Below, piece by piece: positions 1-9,135 of a stretch of DNA of 64,000 nt. The first letter of the stretch is position 1, and the number at the start of each line of letters is the position of its first letter. Under the pieces are notes generated by a model that was not told where the DNA came from, ran no database searches, and was given only the letters and a program-made list of their open reading frames with translations. This stretch comes from Clostridium yunnanense (GTDB taxonomy: Bacteria; Bacillota; Clostridia; Clostridiales; Clostridiaceae). The stretch is from NCBI RefSeq assembly GCF_016595795.1, contig NZ_JAENHN010000010.1, positions 186,001-250,000 on the forward strand, in the 5' to 3' direction. The translations under genes were made by a program, and so were the position numbers.

Positions 1-32
1 GGATCCTTGAAAAATAACCTTTTCAAGAATCC
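1..32 (-). terminator. Terminator hairpin after the TSUP permease gene
   Basis: A 13-base inverted repeat with one mismatch (GGATcCTTGAAAA and TTTTCAAGaATCC, loop of 6) lies just past the stop codon of the minus-strand permease gene. The expected T-tract would fall outside the window, so the call rests on the hairpin and its position. Confidence 0.6.
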
Positions 33-37
33 ATTAA

Positions 38-400
38 TTATTTTCCAAATAACATCTTCAGAGATACTATAAGCATAAAAAGTGCAAAGCCTTTTCTTAA
101 CATATCAGGGGAGATAGCTTGAGCTATTTTACCACCAAATATACCACCAATAAGTACAGTAATGCATATGATTATTCCTGCTTTAATATCAACATTCCCT
201 TTCTTATAATATTCTAAAAAAGCTAATAGACCTACTGGAGGAAGTAGTACAGCTAGTGAAGTTCCTTGTGCTTTTAATTGAGTAAAATTACATATGTAAA
301 TAAGAGCAGGGACTATTATTACACCTCCACCAATTCCAAAGAGTCCACTTAATATGCCGGCTAAAAGGCCAATTAAAACAAATAATATTAGATTAAACAT
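38..400 (-). CDS. Short TSUP (TauE/SafE) family membrane permease
   Basis: A 120-residue, very hydrophobic protein with the TauE/SafE glycine-rich motif GLFGIGGGVIIVP in its first third and about four membrane segments. TSUP proteins move small anions such as sulfite or organosulfonates, or act as sulfur/sulfonate exporters. Full-length members have about 250 residues, so this is a half-size form. Half-size forms occur in clostridia and may pair with a second half, but none is visible here. I chose the ATG at 400 because GAGG lies 8 bases upstream; a longer reading frame starting at 472 lacks a good ribosome-binding site. It is divergent from the gene at 503. The substrate cannot be told from sequence. 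Confidence 0.8.
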   Translation of the reverse strand: MFNLILFVLIGLLAGILSGLFGIGGGVIIVPALIYICNFTQLKAQGTSLAVLLPPVGLLAFLEYYKKGNVDIKAGIIICITVLIGGIFGGKIAQAISPDMLRKGFALFMLIVSLKMLFGK

Positions 401-502
401 CACTATTACCTCGTTTATAAAAATTAATAGTTTTATTATTCCACAAAAAAGTTTTAATATTAAAGAAGACAATTATTAATAATTAATTAGGAGTGATGCT
501 AG

Positions 503-793
503 ATGATAGTTAAAAATGTTACTTTTTATATTAAGTCACAATATGTAAAAGAATTTATTGAAGCTACGTTAAAAAACCAAAAATGTTCATTAAAAGAAGA
601 AGGTATTAAATCATTTAATTTCTTACAAGATTGCGACGATGCTAGTAAGTTTTTACTTCATGAAGTATATGAATCTGAGAATGATATGCAAAAACATTTA
701 GAAACAGAGCATTTTAAAGAATGGATAAATACTGTAGAAGAATATTTTTTAAGTCCAAGAGAGAAATGTGTATATCTCCCTGTGAGTAAATAA
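503..793 (+). CDS. Antibiotic-biosynthesis-monooxygenase (ABM) domain protein, YgiN-like
   Basis: A 96-residue soluble protein that fits one ABM domain (dimeric alpha/beta ferredoxin-like fold). It has the characteristic middle strand (FLLHEVYES), the HLETEHFKEW helix and a short C-terminal strand. Family members include quinol monooxygenases such as YgiN and heme-degrading enzymes. The Asn/Trp set needed for heme degradation is not evident, so a quinol-monooxygenase-like or unknown role is more likely. The start has AGGAG 9 bases upstream. It shares a 100-base intergenic region with the divergent permease. The terminator at 887-931 closes the transcript. Confidence 0.8.
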   Translation: MIVKNVTFYIKSQYVKEFIEATLKNQKCSLKEEGIKSFNFLQDCDDASKFLLHEVYESENDMQKHLETEHFKEWINTVEEYFLSPREKCVYLPVSK

Positions 794-886
794 ACCTAAT
801 TTATGTTTGAGTATTGAAGGTGAAACGGGGTATTACTTTTCCTATAATTTAACGAGTTTTGCAGAGAATCTATGTAATTTAACTTT

Positions 887-931
887 AATAGCCTCACCGA
901 AGAGTTTAACTCTGAGTGAAGCTATTTTTTT
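887..931 (+). terminator. Rho-independent terminator
   Basis: The outer stem AATAGCcTCAC / GTGAaGCTATT encloses an inner AGAGTT/AACTCT hairpin and is followed by a run of T (924-931). It ends the ABM gene transcript. Confidence 0.8.
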
Positions 932-1021
932 ACTATATACTTAACCTTAGCAGTATAATTTTTATTCTTTGGTCTGTTTACTACATAAGGAGTAGTTCAG
1001 CTCCCTTAAGCGAGTTTTTAG

Positions 1022-1672
1022 TTATAAAGAATTTTTTAAAGGAGTGGAGTATAGCTGCTCCTTACTTACTGAAAATGTTTTTGCAAACTCAATCCAGCTA
1101 TTATCTGCTTCTGAGATAAATTCAGACTTAGGAAAATTAGGTGATATAAAGAAATTTTCTTTAGCCTCGTGTTTATTGCTTAAAATATCTTTACTTATTC
1201 CAATGAAAGCATTATATACCTCTCTTTTTATATCGCTGTTTAGAGGAATTATATCTTTAGTGGATTTCATAAATTCACCAGCGCCTATGCCTACTCCAAA
1301 TCGCCATATAAGACCTGTCTTAAGACAGAAGTTTTCAATCAAGGCAATTGCATTTTTAGTTTGAATTCCTTCGAAGAAACCACAGTTAACGATAGCGTAT
1401 ATTTTTGTTTCTTTAGTACTATTTTTAGCAAATGGGTGTAGGGCTTCTAAAAACTCGATTACTGAGGAAGGCAATGTATCAACATATAAAGGAAAAGCAA
1501 TCACAATAGCATCTGAGGTTGCAACCTCCTCATAAACCAATTGGCCATTTAAGGAGAAGTGCTTTATTTCGTTTATAGTATCTGAAGTGATTTTACATAA
1601 TTCATCTATAAAGGTCATAGATGCACTATTTTTTCCTCTTGGGCTTCCATTTATGAAACATATTTTTGCCAT
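1022..1672 (-). CDS. NAD(P)H-dependent FMN reductase / flavodoxin-fold protein
   Basis: A 216-residue flavodoxin-fold protein. The N-terminal FMN phosphate loop motif is INGSPRGKNSAS (residues 7-18), and AFPLYVDTLPSSV around residue 60 is the second flavin-contacting loop of the NAD(P)H:FMN reductase family. It has no Cys cluster, unlike its partner. Its start overlaps the stop of the upstream gene by one base (ATGA type), so the two are translationally coupled and probably form a two-component flavoprotein system. The electron acceptor cannot be deduced. Expression should follow the operator-flanked promoter at 2264-2327. Confidence 0.85.
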   Translation of the reverse strand: MAKICFINGSPRGKNSASMTFIDELCKITSDTINEIKHFSLNGQLVYEEVATSDAIVIAFPLYVDTLPSSVIEFLEALHPFAKNSTKETKIYAIVNCGFFEGIQTKNAIALIENFCLKTGLIWRFGVGIGAGEFMKSTKDIIPLNSDIKREVYNAFIGISKDILSNKHEAKENFFISPNFPKSEFISEADNSWIEFAKTFSVSKEQLYSTPLKNSL

Positions 1673-2247
1673 TATATTTCTCCTCCCATTTTCTTAATAT
1701 GATTTAATACCATAAGAACTGATTCCTCAATCTGTTTCTGTTGTGTGCATATTTGAGTTTCAGCTGTTTCAGCTTGAAAGTTTATAGCATTCGCTTGATT
1801 TAAGCTATTAAAATCCTGTTCTTCTTTTCTTGTAATGTCATCACCATAACCTATAAAAAATAGATCTGGATATCTTTCATAGCGTGATGCATGATGCATT
1901 TCTCCGTTTACTTCTTTAAAGAAAGGAAGTATTTTGCAAATGCTTCTATCAAATACCTTTTTTATCTTTGAACTATAACCGCCATATTTTACTTCATTAA
2001 GTATAATATAAAGATCACTATTTACATCAGCTTTAGTTATATCTCTGGTTATATCATCAAATATACATAAACCAGGTGTCTTTACCCAACAATTGAAGCA
2101 ACCTATACATTTGATCATTTCAACCTCACTGACATTATAATGTTTATAATCATAGTTGTTTTCTTTTAAAGCTTTTAATAAAGTTTCTTCTAAGTTTTTT
2201 CCTAATGTGGTTTGATTCGAACTATCACTTACCATTAAAATTTTCAT
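1672..2247 (-). CDS. Flavodoxin family NAD(P)H oxidoreductase with Cys-rich motif
   Basis: A 191-residue flavodoxin-fold protein. After the N-terminal FMN loop (MVSDSSNQTTLGKN) comes the CIGCFNCW motif near residue 48 and a further Cys a few residues on (PGLC). This pattern is typical of iron-sulfur flavoproteins and related NAD(P)H dehydrogenases of anaerobes. I prefer the ATG at 2247, which has AGGAGG six bases upstream; an ATG at 2253 directly abuts the same AGGAGG and is too close. It is first in a two-gene operon with the FMN reductase at 1022-1672. Confidence 0.85.
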   Translation of the reverse strand: MKILMVSDSSNQTTLGKNLEETLLKALKENNYDYKHYNVSEVEMIKCIGCFNCWVKTPGLCIFDDITRDITKADVNSDLYIILNEVKYGGYSSKIKKVFDRSICKILPFFKEVNGEMHHASRYERYPDLFFIGYGDDITRKEEQDFNSLNQANAINFQAETAETQICTQQKQIEESVLMVLNHIKKMGGEI

Positions 2248-2263
2248 AAACATCCTCCTAATA

Positions 2264-2327
2264 CATGTAAGTTTACACTGTAAACTTCATGCGATAATTA
2301 TACAACTTTAAAGTTTACAGTGTCAAC
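2264..2327 (-). promoter_or_regulatory. Promoter with flanking palindromic operator copies
   Basis: Reading the minus strand, TTGACA (about 2321-2326) and TATAAT (about 2297-2302) are spaced 18 bases apart, a good sigma-A promoter for the flavoprotein operon. A perfect 17-base palindrome, AGTTTACACTGTAAACT, lies at 2270-2286 just downstream of the start point. A second, partly degenerate copy (AGTTTACAGTGTcAAC, 2312-2327) overlaps the -35 box. This is the layout of a repressor that blocks RNA polymerase at two sites. No regulator gene lies beside it. Confidence 0.75.
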
Positions 2328-2330
2328 ATG

Positions 2331-2630
2331 GGTGGTTAAAGTTTTTGAAAAATTTATAACTGAGTTTTTAAGCTTATCTATTATACTGGCAGTAAAAGCT
2401 AGTGCTGTATATATAAAACAAAACTACTAATAATAATTTGTTCAGAACATAAATTCACATTTCGAAGTAAATAGTATGGTATCTCACCTTAAGTGCAAAA
2501 GCATAATCAGATATTTTGGTAATACTGATTATATTTTTTTACAAAAGAAAATAACGTTAACATTAATGATTTTCATAAAAAAATAATGAGTTATATATGA
2601 ATCATATTGATAAAATATTAACTTTTAAAA
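2331..2630. other. AT-rich intergenic region, no gene seen
   Basis: Between the flavoprotein promoter and the Fur-type promoter of the surface operon I see no supported reading frame, terminator or RNA motif. It contains loose inverted A/T tracts only. Confidence 0.5.
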
Positions 2631-2636
2631 CTTATA

Positions 2637-2663
2637 GATAATGATTATCATTTTTGATATAAT
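2637..2663 (+). promoter_or_regulatory. Fur-box-like operator overlapping the surface-operon promoter
   Basis: GATAATGATTATC at 2637-2649 is a perfect 6-1-6 inverted repeat (GATAAT-n-ATTATC), the core of the classical Fur box. A TATAAT -10 box follows at 2658-2663, so a bound repressor would cover the -35/spacer region. No good -35 consensus is seen. The first downstream gene starts at 2717. Iron control is inferred from the operator only. Confidence 0.65.
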
Positions 2664-2716
2664 AACTGTACTTAAACGGTATAGTTTGTAACTATGTTCA
2701 TAAAAGGAGAGCGAAG

Positions 2717-5700
2717 ATGAGCAATAAATTTAAAAACTTTAAATATTCTTCTAATATTAAGAGATCGATTTTAATTTCCTGTTCTATATTAGCCGCTACT
2801 TCAACTTTATATATGACTGAAGTAAAGGCGGAACAAATAATTCCTAAAAAAAGTGTAGCAATAGCTCAAGATATCTCATGGATGAAGCCTAATACTAGCG
2901 TTGTAGGCTCATCTATAACCATAGATTTAGCTCAGCATTTTAATATGCTTAACAGTGGTAACTTGGTGATATCTGCTATATCTAGTGACAATAAAATTAT
3001 TAATCCAACTGTTTCAAGTAATATTTTGACACTTGATATAAAAGCTATAGGTGTTGCCATAATTACTGTCACAGCATCGGATAGTAAAACTACCTTAGTG
3101 GATAAATTTGAAGTTAAGGCAAATAAATTAGGTGACATAAACAGTGATGGACTAATAAACACCGCAGATGCTTTACTTATATATAAAGTTACTAGCGGTA
3201 AGGTTACCCCTACAGATGAAGATATAAAACGTATGGATCTTAATGAGGATGGTAAAGTTACAAATGCAGATGCAGACATAATAATGAATACCTATGTTGG
3301 TAAGCCCAATGCTGGAATATTTGCTAATTCAACAATAGAAGTAAGAAATATTAATGATGCGCCTGTAGCGTCACAAGTTTATCTAGAAGGTAATGCGATT
3401 TCTGGACAAACCTTGACTGGAAAGTATAGCTTTATCGATGTGGATAATGATACTGAAGGTTCAACAGTATTTAAGTGGTATAGAGGAGCTAAAGCAGATG
3501 GATCGGATAAAGTATTGATAAACGGAGCTAATTCAAATCAATATACTTTAACTGATGAAGATGGTGATAAGTACATATTCTTTGAGGTGGATCCAGTAGC
3601 TGCAAGTGGCAATATGAATGGAAAGGCAGTTGTAAGCTTACCAAGTGGAAAAGTAATAGTGCCTGATGTTACTGCACCTTCTTTAAACATAAGTAAGTTC
3701 AATTTTGTAGATAATGAAAGCCCTAAGGAAGATACTTTATCAGGATTAGCTGGTGCTGTTTCTGAAGGTAATGCGATCATAAAAGCATATCTATGTATTG
3801 ATGCAAATAGCGATAACAAGGTAGATGAAACAGAACTTCCAACTCCAATAGTTCTAGGCAATAGTTCTCAAGACGGGTCTGTGGCTGCCAAGAACATCGG
3901 TGATTTAGCACCAGGTAAGTATAAATATGTTATAACAGCTACAGATGCTTTTGGAAATGAGTCTTCTAAGAATCAAGCAGCAGTTATTAATGTGGCTGTA
4001 AGAGAGTTGAAACTAAATGTTGCAAATAGAAATCCATTAGAGGAAAACAATATAAATGATGCCATCGTAACTCTAAAATTGACTGGAGATTCCTTTAGAA
4101 ATACTATAACAACTTCTGACTTATTGTTAAATAATCTACCAACAGGGGCTAGTGTTAAGAATGTTTCCTTCGTAGATAAAAGTACTGTAAATATAACTTT
4201 AGCTTTTGATGGAACAGATTTCGATAGCGGAATTACTAACTTTAATATTGAAGTGAAGGCTAGTGGATTAGATAGCAGTAAAAATATTTCTACTAAGAAC
4301 TTAACTATAAATAATTCAAATGATGCACCGATTGCTTCTAATGTTTCTATAGTTGGAGATGCAAAGGTTGGAAAATTGATAACAGGAAGCTATAGCTTTA
4401 AGGATGATGAAAATGATGTTGAAGGAGTTTCGATATACAAATGGTACAGAGCATCACAAGCAGACGGTTCTGACAAGGTTGCTATAGATGGTGCTACATC
4501 TAAACAATATCAGATCAAACCAGAGGATGATTCTAAGTATCTATTCTTTGAAGTGGCTCCAGTGGCTGTTAGTGGAGAAACTACAGGAAAAGTTGTATTA
4601 AGTGCTGCAAGTGATAAGGTAGTAACACCTGATACTACAGCTCCTATATTAGATGTAAATAAATTTAACTTTATAGATAACCAAAGTCCATCAGAAGATA
4701 TGATAGTTGGTTTACTTGGCTCAGTAGGAGAAGGCGGAGCAACTATTAAAGCTTATCCATGGGTCGATACCAATAATGATGGAAAGGTTTCAGCAGATGA
4801 GCTACAAAGTGCTATAGTTCTAGGGGTTAGTGGAATGGATGGTTCTGTACTAGCTAAAAGTATAGGAGATTTAGCACCAGATAAATATAGTTATGTTATA
4901 ACTGCAACTGATATAGCTGGAAATGAATCTGCTAAAAATGAAAACTCAGTATTAAAATTCGCTATAAGAGATTTGAATGTTAAGCTTTCAAATGTTAGTG
5001 AGTTAACTGAAGATAATATAAATGGAGCAGTTTTAACCTTAGAATTAAAAGGCGATTCCTTTAAGAATACAATAACTAAGACAGATTTAAACTTAAATAA
5101 TGCTCCAGCAGGAGTTGGTATAAAATCAGTTTCCTTAAATGGTGAGAACAATTTAAGTGTAGTTTTAGAGTACAACGGAACAGATTTTGATACTGATATA
5201 AATAACTTTGTTTTAGAAGTAAATTCTACTGCTTTAGAAAGTGGGCAAACTATATCAGCTCAAGCCATAACTATAAAGCGTTCAAACGATGCTCCAACAG
5301 CAGGTGAAGTTAAGATAACTGGAACTGCTAAGCTTGGAGAAACACTATCAGGTGAATATATCTATAGTGATGATGAAAATGATGTAGAAGGAACTTCAAC
5401 TTATAAATGGTATAGAGCAACAAAGGCAGATGGTTCTGATAAAGTACTTATAAGTGGTGCAGAAGCAAAACAATATACTTTAGTAGCTGAAGATGGAGAA
5501 AAGTATATATTCTTTGAAGTTACACCTATAGCAACTAGTGGAAAGGTTTCTGGAAACGTAGAGGTTAGTGCTGCAAGTTCAAAGGTAATAGTACCTGATC
5601 TTATAGCACCGACATTAGATATAAGTAAATTTAGCTTTGTAAATAACGATGCACTAACAGAAGATACAATTGGAGCATTAGCAGGGGCTGTTTCAGAAGA

Positions 5701-7051
5701 AGGAGCAACTATAAAGGCTTATTTATGGAATGATACAAATGGAGATAGCAAGGTCGACATTGATGAACTTCAAAGCCCAATCATCTTAGGAGTAAGTGGA
5801 CAAGATGGTTCAGTGTTAGCTAAAAACATAGGAGATTTAGCAGACGGAAAGTATAAATATGTTATAACAGCTACAGATGCTGCTGGAAACGAATCAGCTA
5901 AAAATGAAGCTGCTGTAATGGATATTTCTACAAAAGCTTTTATAGCTAATTTCTTCGATGTCAGCGAATTAAGAGAAGACAATATAAATGGAGCAACCTT
6001 AGAAATGAAGCTTCAAGGAGATGCTTACAAGGATACTATTTCTCCTATGGACTTTACTCTAAACAATGCCCCAGCAGGTGTTGAAGTTGCTATGGTTTTA
6101 CCTATGGATGAACATTCTGTTTTCCTAGTTTTAGGAGCTGATGGAAATGATTTTGATGTAGATTACAATAACTTTAGTATCACATTAAATAGTAGTGGAA
6201 CTGTAAGTGGTGAGGAAGCTACTACAAAAACAATGAATATAAAATCGGTAGTTGAAGGCTTAGCACTTGAGGTAGCAGGGATTAACTTTGGGCCTGGAGA
6301 TTTAGTAGATACTACTAAGACAGCACTTCCGATTGGCGGTTTTAAGTATGTTATTGGTGGGGCTGGTCAGTATACAAGACCAAATAAAAATGATTCTGCA
6401 GCAGCTTACACTAATATACTTCAAAGTACTACTAACATACCAGTAACTAGCGGACAACACCTTTATGTGGTTGGAATTGATGGCAATAATAGAGTAATTT
6501 CATGGTCAGATATAACAGTGACTGAAGCTATCATCAAACAAAGAGCTCAAACTGCAGGGGTATTTATCTCTGAGTATTTACAAGGTCCAAACAATAGGTT
6601 GGCTATTCAGTTATACAATAATACAGGAACACAACTTGGTTCACCTAGTGGATATTCCTTAGAAGTGCATCAGTGGAATCCTGTAACAAAGGCTAAACGA
6701 GTATTAAATATGCCTATCGATGGTGCTCAGCCAAACATGGTATTTATAATATTGGAGTCAAACTTTTATGACTTCTTCGATATAACTTCGGCTTGGTATT
6801 ATAATGATGAAATGTATTTTGGGGGATTAGTAAACAATGCATTGGTACTAAAGAAAAATGGACAGATAGTCGATGTACTTGGTGATCCTAACTTTGTTGG
6901 AAGTAAGCCTATAGTTGCAGATGGAAATGTAGTGGTTAGAAAGAAGGGTATAATTGGAGGATATAACGTTTATTACTCAAAGGAATGGGATATTTATAAC
7001 CAAAGCACACAAAATATATATCAATACATGGGTGTACATTCTATTCAGTAG
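2717..7051 (+). CDS. Secreted dockerin-containing protein with three 322-residue repeats and a lamin-tail-like C-terminus
   Basis: A 1444-residue exported protein. Residues 1-38 form a signal peptide (cleavage after VKA). About 50-135 looks Ig-like. Residues 138-195 are a type-I dockerin with two canonical calcium loops, DINSDGLINTAD and DLNEDGKVTNAD. Three long repeats begin with NDAP at about residues 213, 535 and 857, exactly 322 residues apart. Each contains a KWYR...ADGSDK beta-domain and a second domain ending near an AGNES motif with its own Asp-rich, EF-like loop. From about 1280 to the end, ISEYLQGPNNRLAIQLYN and the following strands resemble a lamin-tail domain as found on extracellular nucleases. 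No catalytic domain or wall anchor is recognised. The internal, near-N-terminal dockerin is unusual. The next gene supplies an anchored cohesin, so the two proteins probably bind each other at the cell surface. Confidence 0.85.
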   Translation: MSNKFKNFKYSSNIKRSILISCSILAATSTLYMTEVKAEQIIPKKSVAIAQDISWMKPNTSVVGSSITIDLAQHFNMLNSGNLVISAISSDNKIINPTVSSNILTLDIKAIGVAIITVTASDSKTTLVDKFEVKANKLGDINSDGLINTADALLIYKVTSGKVTPTDEDIKRMDLNEDGKVTNADADIIMNTYVGKPNAGIFANSTIEVRNINDAPVASQVYLEGNAISGQTLTGKYSFIDVDNDTEGSTVFKWYRGAKADGSDKVLINGANSNQYTLTDEDGDKYIFFEVDPVAASGNMNGKAVVSLPSGKVIVPDVTAPSLNISKFNFVDNESPKEDTLSGLAGAVSEGNAIIKAYLCIDANSDNKVDETELPTPIVLGNSSQDGSVAAKNIGDLAPGKYKYVITATDAFGNESSKNQAAVINVAVRELKLNVANRNPLEENNINDAIVTLKLTGDSFRNTITTSDLLLNNLPTGASVKNVSFVDKSTVNITLAFDGTDFDSGITNFNIEVKASGLDSSKNISTKNLTINNSNDAPIASNVSIVGDAKVGKLITGSYSFKDDENDVEGVSIYKWYRASQADGSDKVAIDGATSKQYQIKPEDDSKYLFFEVAPVAVSGETTGKVVLSAASDKVVTPDTTAPILDVNKFNFIDNQSPSEDMIVGLLGSVGEGGATIKAYPWVDTNNDGKVSADELQSAIVLGVSGMDGSVLAKSIGDLAPDKYSYVITATDIAGNESAKNENSVLKFAIRDLNVKLSNVSELTEDNINGAVLTLELKGDSFKNTITKTDLNLNNAPAGVGIKSVSLNGENNLSVVLEYNGTDFDTDINNFVLEVNSTALESGQTISAQAITIKRSNDAPTAGEVKITGTAKLGETLSGEYIYSDDENDVEGTSTYKWYRATKADGSDKVLISGAEAKQYTLVAEDGEKYIFFEVTPIATSGKVSGNVEVSAASSKVIVPDLIAPTLDISKFSFVNNDALTEDTIGALAGAVSEEGATIKAYLWNDTNGDSKVDIDELQSPIILGVSGQDGSVLAKNIGDLADGKYKYVITATDAAGNESAKNEAAVMDISTKAFIANFFDVSELREDNINGATLEMKLQGDAYKDTISPMDFTLNNAPAGVEVAMVLPMDEHSVFLVLGADGNDFDVDYNNFSITLNSSGTVSGEEATTKTMNIKSVVEGLALEVAGINFGPGDLVDTTKTALPIGGFKYVIGGAGQYTRPNKNDSAAAYTNILQSTTNIPVTSGQHLYVVGIDGNNRVISWSDITVTEAIIKQRAQTAGVFISEYLQGPNNRLAIQLYNNTGTQLGSPSGYSLEVHQWNPVTKAKRVLNMPIDGAQPNMVFIILESNFYDFFDITSAWYYNDEMYFGGLVNNALVLKKNGQIVDVLGDPNFVGSKPIVADGNVVVRKKGIIGGYNVYYSKEWDIYNQSTQNIYQYMGVHSIQ

Positions 7052-7089
7052 ATTGATACTTATAAGAGAACTTAGGAGGATATAAAAAT

Positions 7090-9057
7090 ATGAACTATAG
7101 ATTTAAGCATTTAAAAAAGGCTATAGGAATTTCATTAGTGCTAGTGCTTGCAATTGGTATAGTACCTTTTTTAGGAAGTAAGGCTTACGGTTTGCAAGGA
7201 TTAATAAGTAATATAACTAATATGCAAAATAAGTTTATGGTAACCATAGGCAATGTGCAAGGGGCAGTGGGGGACACTGTTGAAGTGCCTGTTAGTATAA
7301 GCAATCCAGGAGGCGGAATAGCCTCTTATGGAATGCAGATTAATTTTGATCCAGCAGTACTTGAAATTACCGATATAACAAGTAAGCAAGGAGATGTTTC
7401 AAGCTTTTGGTCAAATTTTGATAACACTGTAGGTTATTTAAGATCCGCTTGGGTAGATACAACTGGCGGAGATAAGGTTATAAACACTGCAACAGAATTA
7501 TTTTCTATAAAACTTAAGATTAAGAGCAACAATTTAGGAGATAAGGCTCTAACAATAGATACTTCATCACCTAACAACTTAATATTTACAAATTCAGATG
7601 GAGGTTCCTTAGGAACTAATTTCACTGAAGGTAAAGTAACAGTAGTAAAGGGTGATGCGCAGTTAGTATCAGAAGCAAAAAGTGCTTTAGAACTTGGATA
7701 TGCTTATGGTGATAGTGCTGTTAGTGTAAAGAAGGATTTAACACTTAAAACTTCAAATGACAATGGGGTATTAGTTTCATGGGTTTCCAGCAAGCCTGAG
7801 ATTATAAATGCTCAAGGAAAAGTTCTAAGACCTAGCTATGCTGCTGGTGATGCTTCAGTTACACTTACAGCTACAATTGTTAAAAACAATACTACAGAAA
7901 CAAAAGAATTTAATGTAAAAGTAGTGAAAAATGATCCATCAACTAATGCTGTATTAAAAGCTTTAAACATAAGCAATGGCGCTTTAAGTCCAGTATTTAA
8001 TTCAAATACATTAAAGTACACTGTAGATGTAGCTAAGGATGTAGCAAGTATTACTGTGACTCCTACACTTGCAGATAGTTTATCAACTTTAACAGTTAAT
8101 GGTAAGACATCTCAAGAGCCTATTGCATTAAATATTGGTACAAATAATATTAAGGTTGTAGTAACTGCTCAAGATGGGGTTACCAAGAAGCAATACGAGC
8201 TTGTGATTAACAGATCAGATATTAAAACTGAAGAAATAAAGGCAGATGTAGAGACTGGAAGTATAGCAAATGGATCGGCTGTTTCGCAAACTATAATCAA
8301 TAGATCCACTACTTCTGATGGAGTTGTAAAGGATAAGGTTACTTTAACTCAAGATAGTGCAAAAGAAGCAGTAAAGAAGGCTGTTGACAATGGTTTTGAT
8401 AATGTACGTATATCAATTCCAGATGCTAAAGACACAGTTTCTGAAGTTTATGTTGGTACTCCAAAAGAAGCTATATCAGAGATTGCAAAGGGCAAGCTTA
8501 ACTTTGAAGTATATACAGAAAATGCAAGAATATTAGTTCCAAACAGTTCTTTAACTAACTTTACAGACGACCTATACTTTAGAGTTGTTCCTATAAAGCA
8601 GGCTGAGGAAATAAAGTCAGTACAAGATAGAGTACAAGCTGCATCAGAGATCAAAGCTTTTGCAAAAAGTTCTTCAGTAGAAGTTATAGGAAGACCAATG
8701 ACTATAGAAACTAATATGGAAAACCGTACAGTAACACTTGTTCTTCCATTACCAGATTCTATATCAAAGGATGAAAAGAATCTTGCTGTTTATGTAGAAC
8801 ATCATGATGGAACAAAGGAGTTAGTAAAGGGAACAATAGTTACCTACAAAGGCAACAAACTAGGACTTCAATTTACTGTCAATAAATTTAGTACATTTAC
8901 TCTAGTACGTGGTGAAGGATTAGCACAGGTTACAAACGATAATCTACCTAAGACTGGTGGAGTAGCTACAAGAGACTATATGGTAGTAGGCTTATTCATT
9001 ATATTAGCAGGAGGAGTTATGATAGTTGCTAATAGAAGAAAAGGGATAAAAAGATAA
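7090..9057 (+). CDS. Sortase-anchored cohesin-domain surface protein
   Basis: A 655-residue protein. It has a signal peptide (1-35); a cohesin-like domain at about 49-188 (GDTVEVPVSISN, YGMQINFDPAVLEI, then FSIKLKIK); an atrophied bacterial Ig-like domain at about 195-280 (VSWVSSKPEIINAQGKV); and a cadherin-like beta-sandwich at about 285-375 (LNISNGALSPVFNSNTLKY). A long Val/Lys-rich region follows, then LPKTG at about 619-623, a hydrophobic segment and a basic tail. It is therefore predicted to be covalently linked to peptidoglycan and to act as a one-cohesin anchoring scaffold for the dockerin protein encoded 38 bases upstream. AGGAGG lies 10 bases before the ATG. No sortase gene is in the window. 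Cohesin/dockerin specificity cannot be read from sequence. Confidence 0.85.
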   Translation: MNYRFKHLKKAIGISLVLVLAIGIVPFLGSKAYGLQGLISNITNMQNKFMVTIGNVQGAVGDTVEVPVSISNPGGGIASYGMQINFDPAVLEITDITSKQGDVSSFWSNFDNTVGYLRSAWVDTTGGDKVINTATELFSIKLKIKSNNLGDKALTIDTSSPNNLIFTNSDGGSLGTNFTEGKVTVVKGDAQLVSEAKSALELGYAYGDSAVSVKKDLTLKTSNDNGVLVSWVSSKPEIINAQGKVLRPSYAAGDASVTLTATIVKNNTTETKEFNVKVVKNDPSTNAVLKALNISNGALSPVFNSNTLKYTVDVAKDVASITVTPTLADSLSTLTVNGKTSQEPIALNIGTNNIKVVVTAQDGVTKKQYELVINRSDIKTEEIKADVETGSIANGSAVSQTIINRSTTSDGVVKDKVTLTQDSAKEAVKKAVDNGFDNVRISIPDAKDTVSEVYVGTPKEAISEIAKGKLNFEVYTENARILVPNSSLTNFTDDLYFRVVPIKQAEEIKSVQDRVQAASEIKAFAKSSSVEVIGRPMTIETNMENRTVTLVLPLPDSISKDEKNLAVYVEHHDGTKELVKGTIVTYKGNKLGLQFTVNKFSTFTLVRGEGLAQVTNDNLPKTGGVATRDYMVVGLFIILAGGVMIVANRRKGIKR

Positions 9058-9060
9058 GCT

Positions 9061-9102
9061 TAAAATTAATCGGTTAATCATCCAACACTGTAATAAGCTT
9101 AC
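9061..9102. repeat. 42-base sequence repeated at 13291-13332
   Basis: It starts with TAAAATTAAT and matches 13291-13332 at 32 of 42 positions without gaps. The copy here follows the cohesin gene stop and precedes its terminator. Function is unknown. Confidence 0.45.
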
Positions 9103-9135
9103 GTAAAGAAATAAAAATATAAGAATTTTAAAAAT

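Noticed and set aside
916-1364. Plus-strand frames overlapping the FMN reductase gene
   Set aside because: They are antisense to a clear flavodoxin-fold gene and to a terminator, and have no family features.
2717-9057. Classical cellulosome
   Set aside because: There is one cohesin and one dockerin, no cellulase or CBM3-like domain, and the two glucanases at 28-31 kb have no dockerin.
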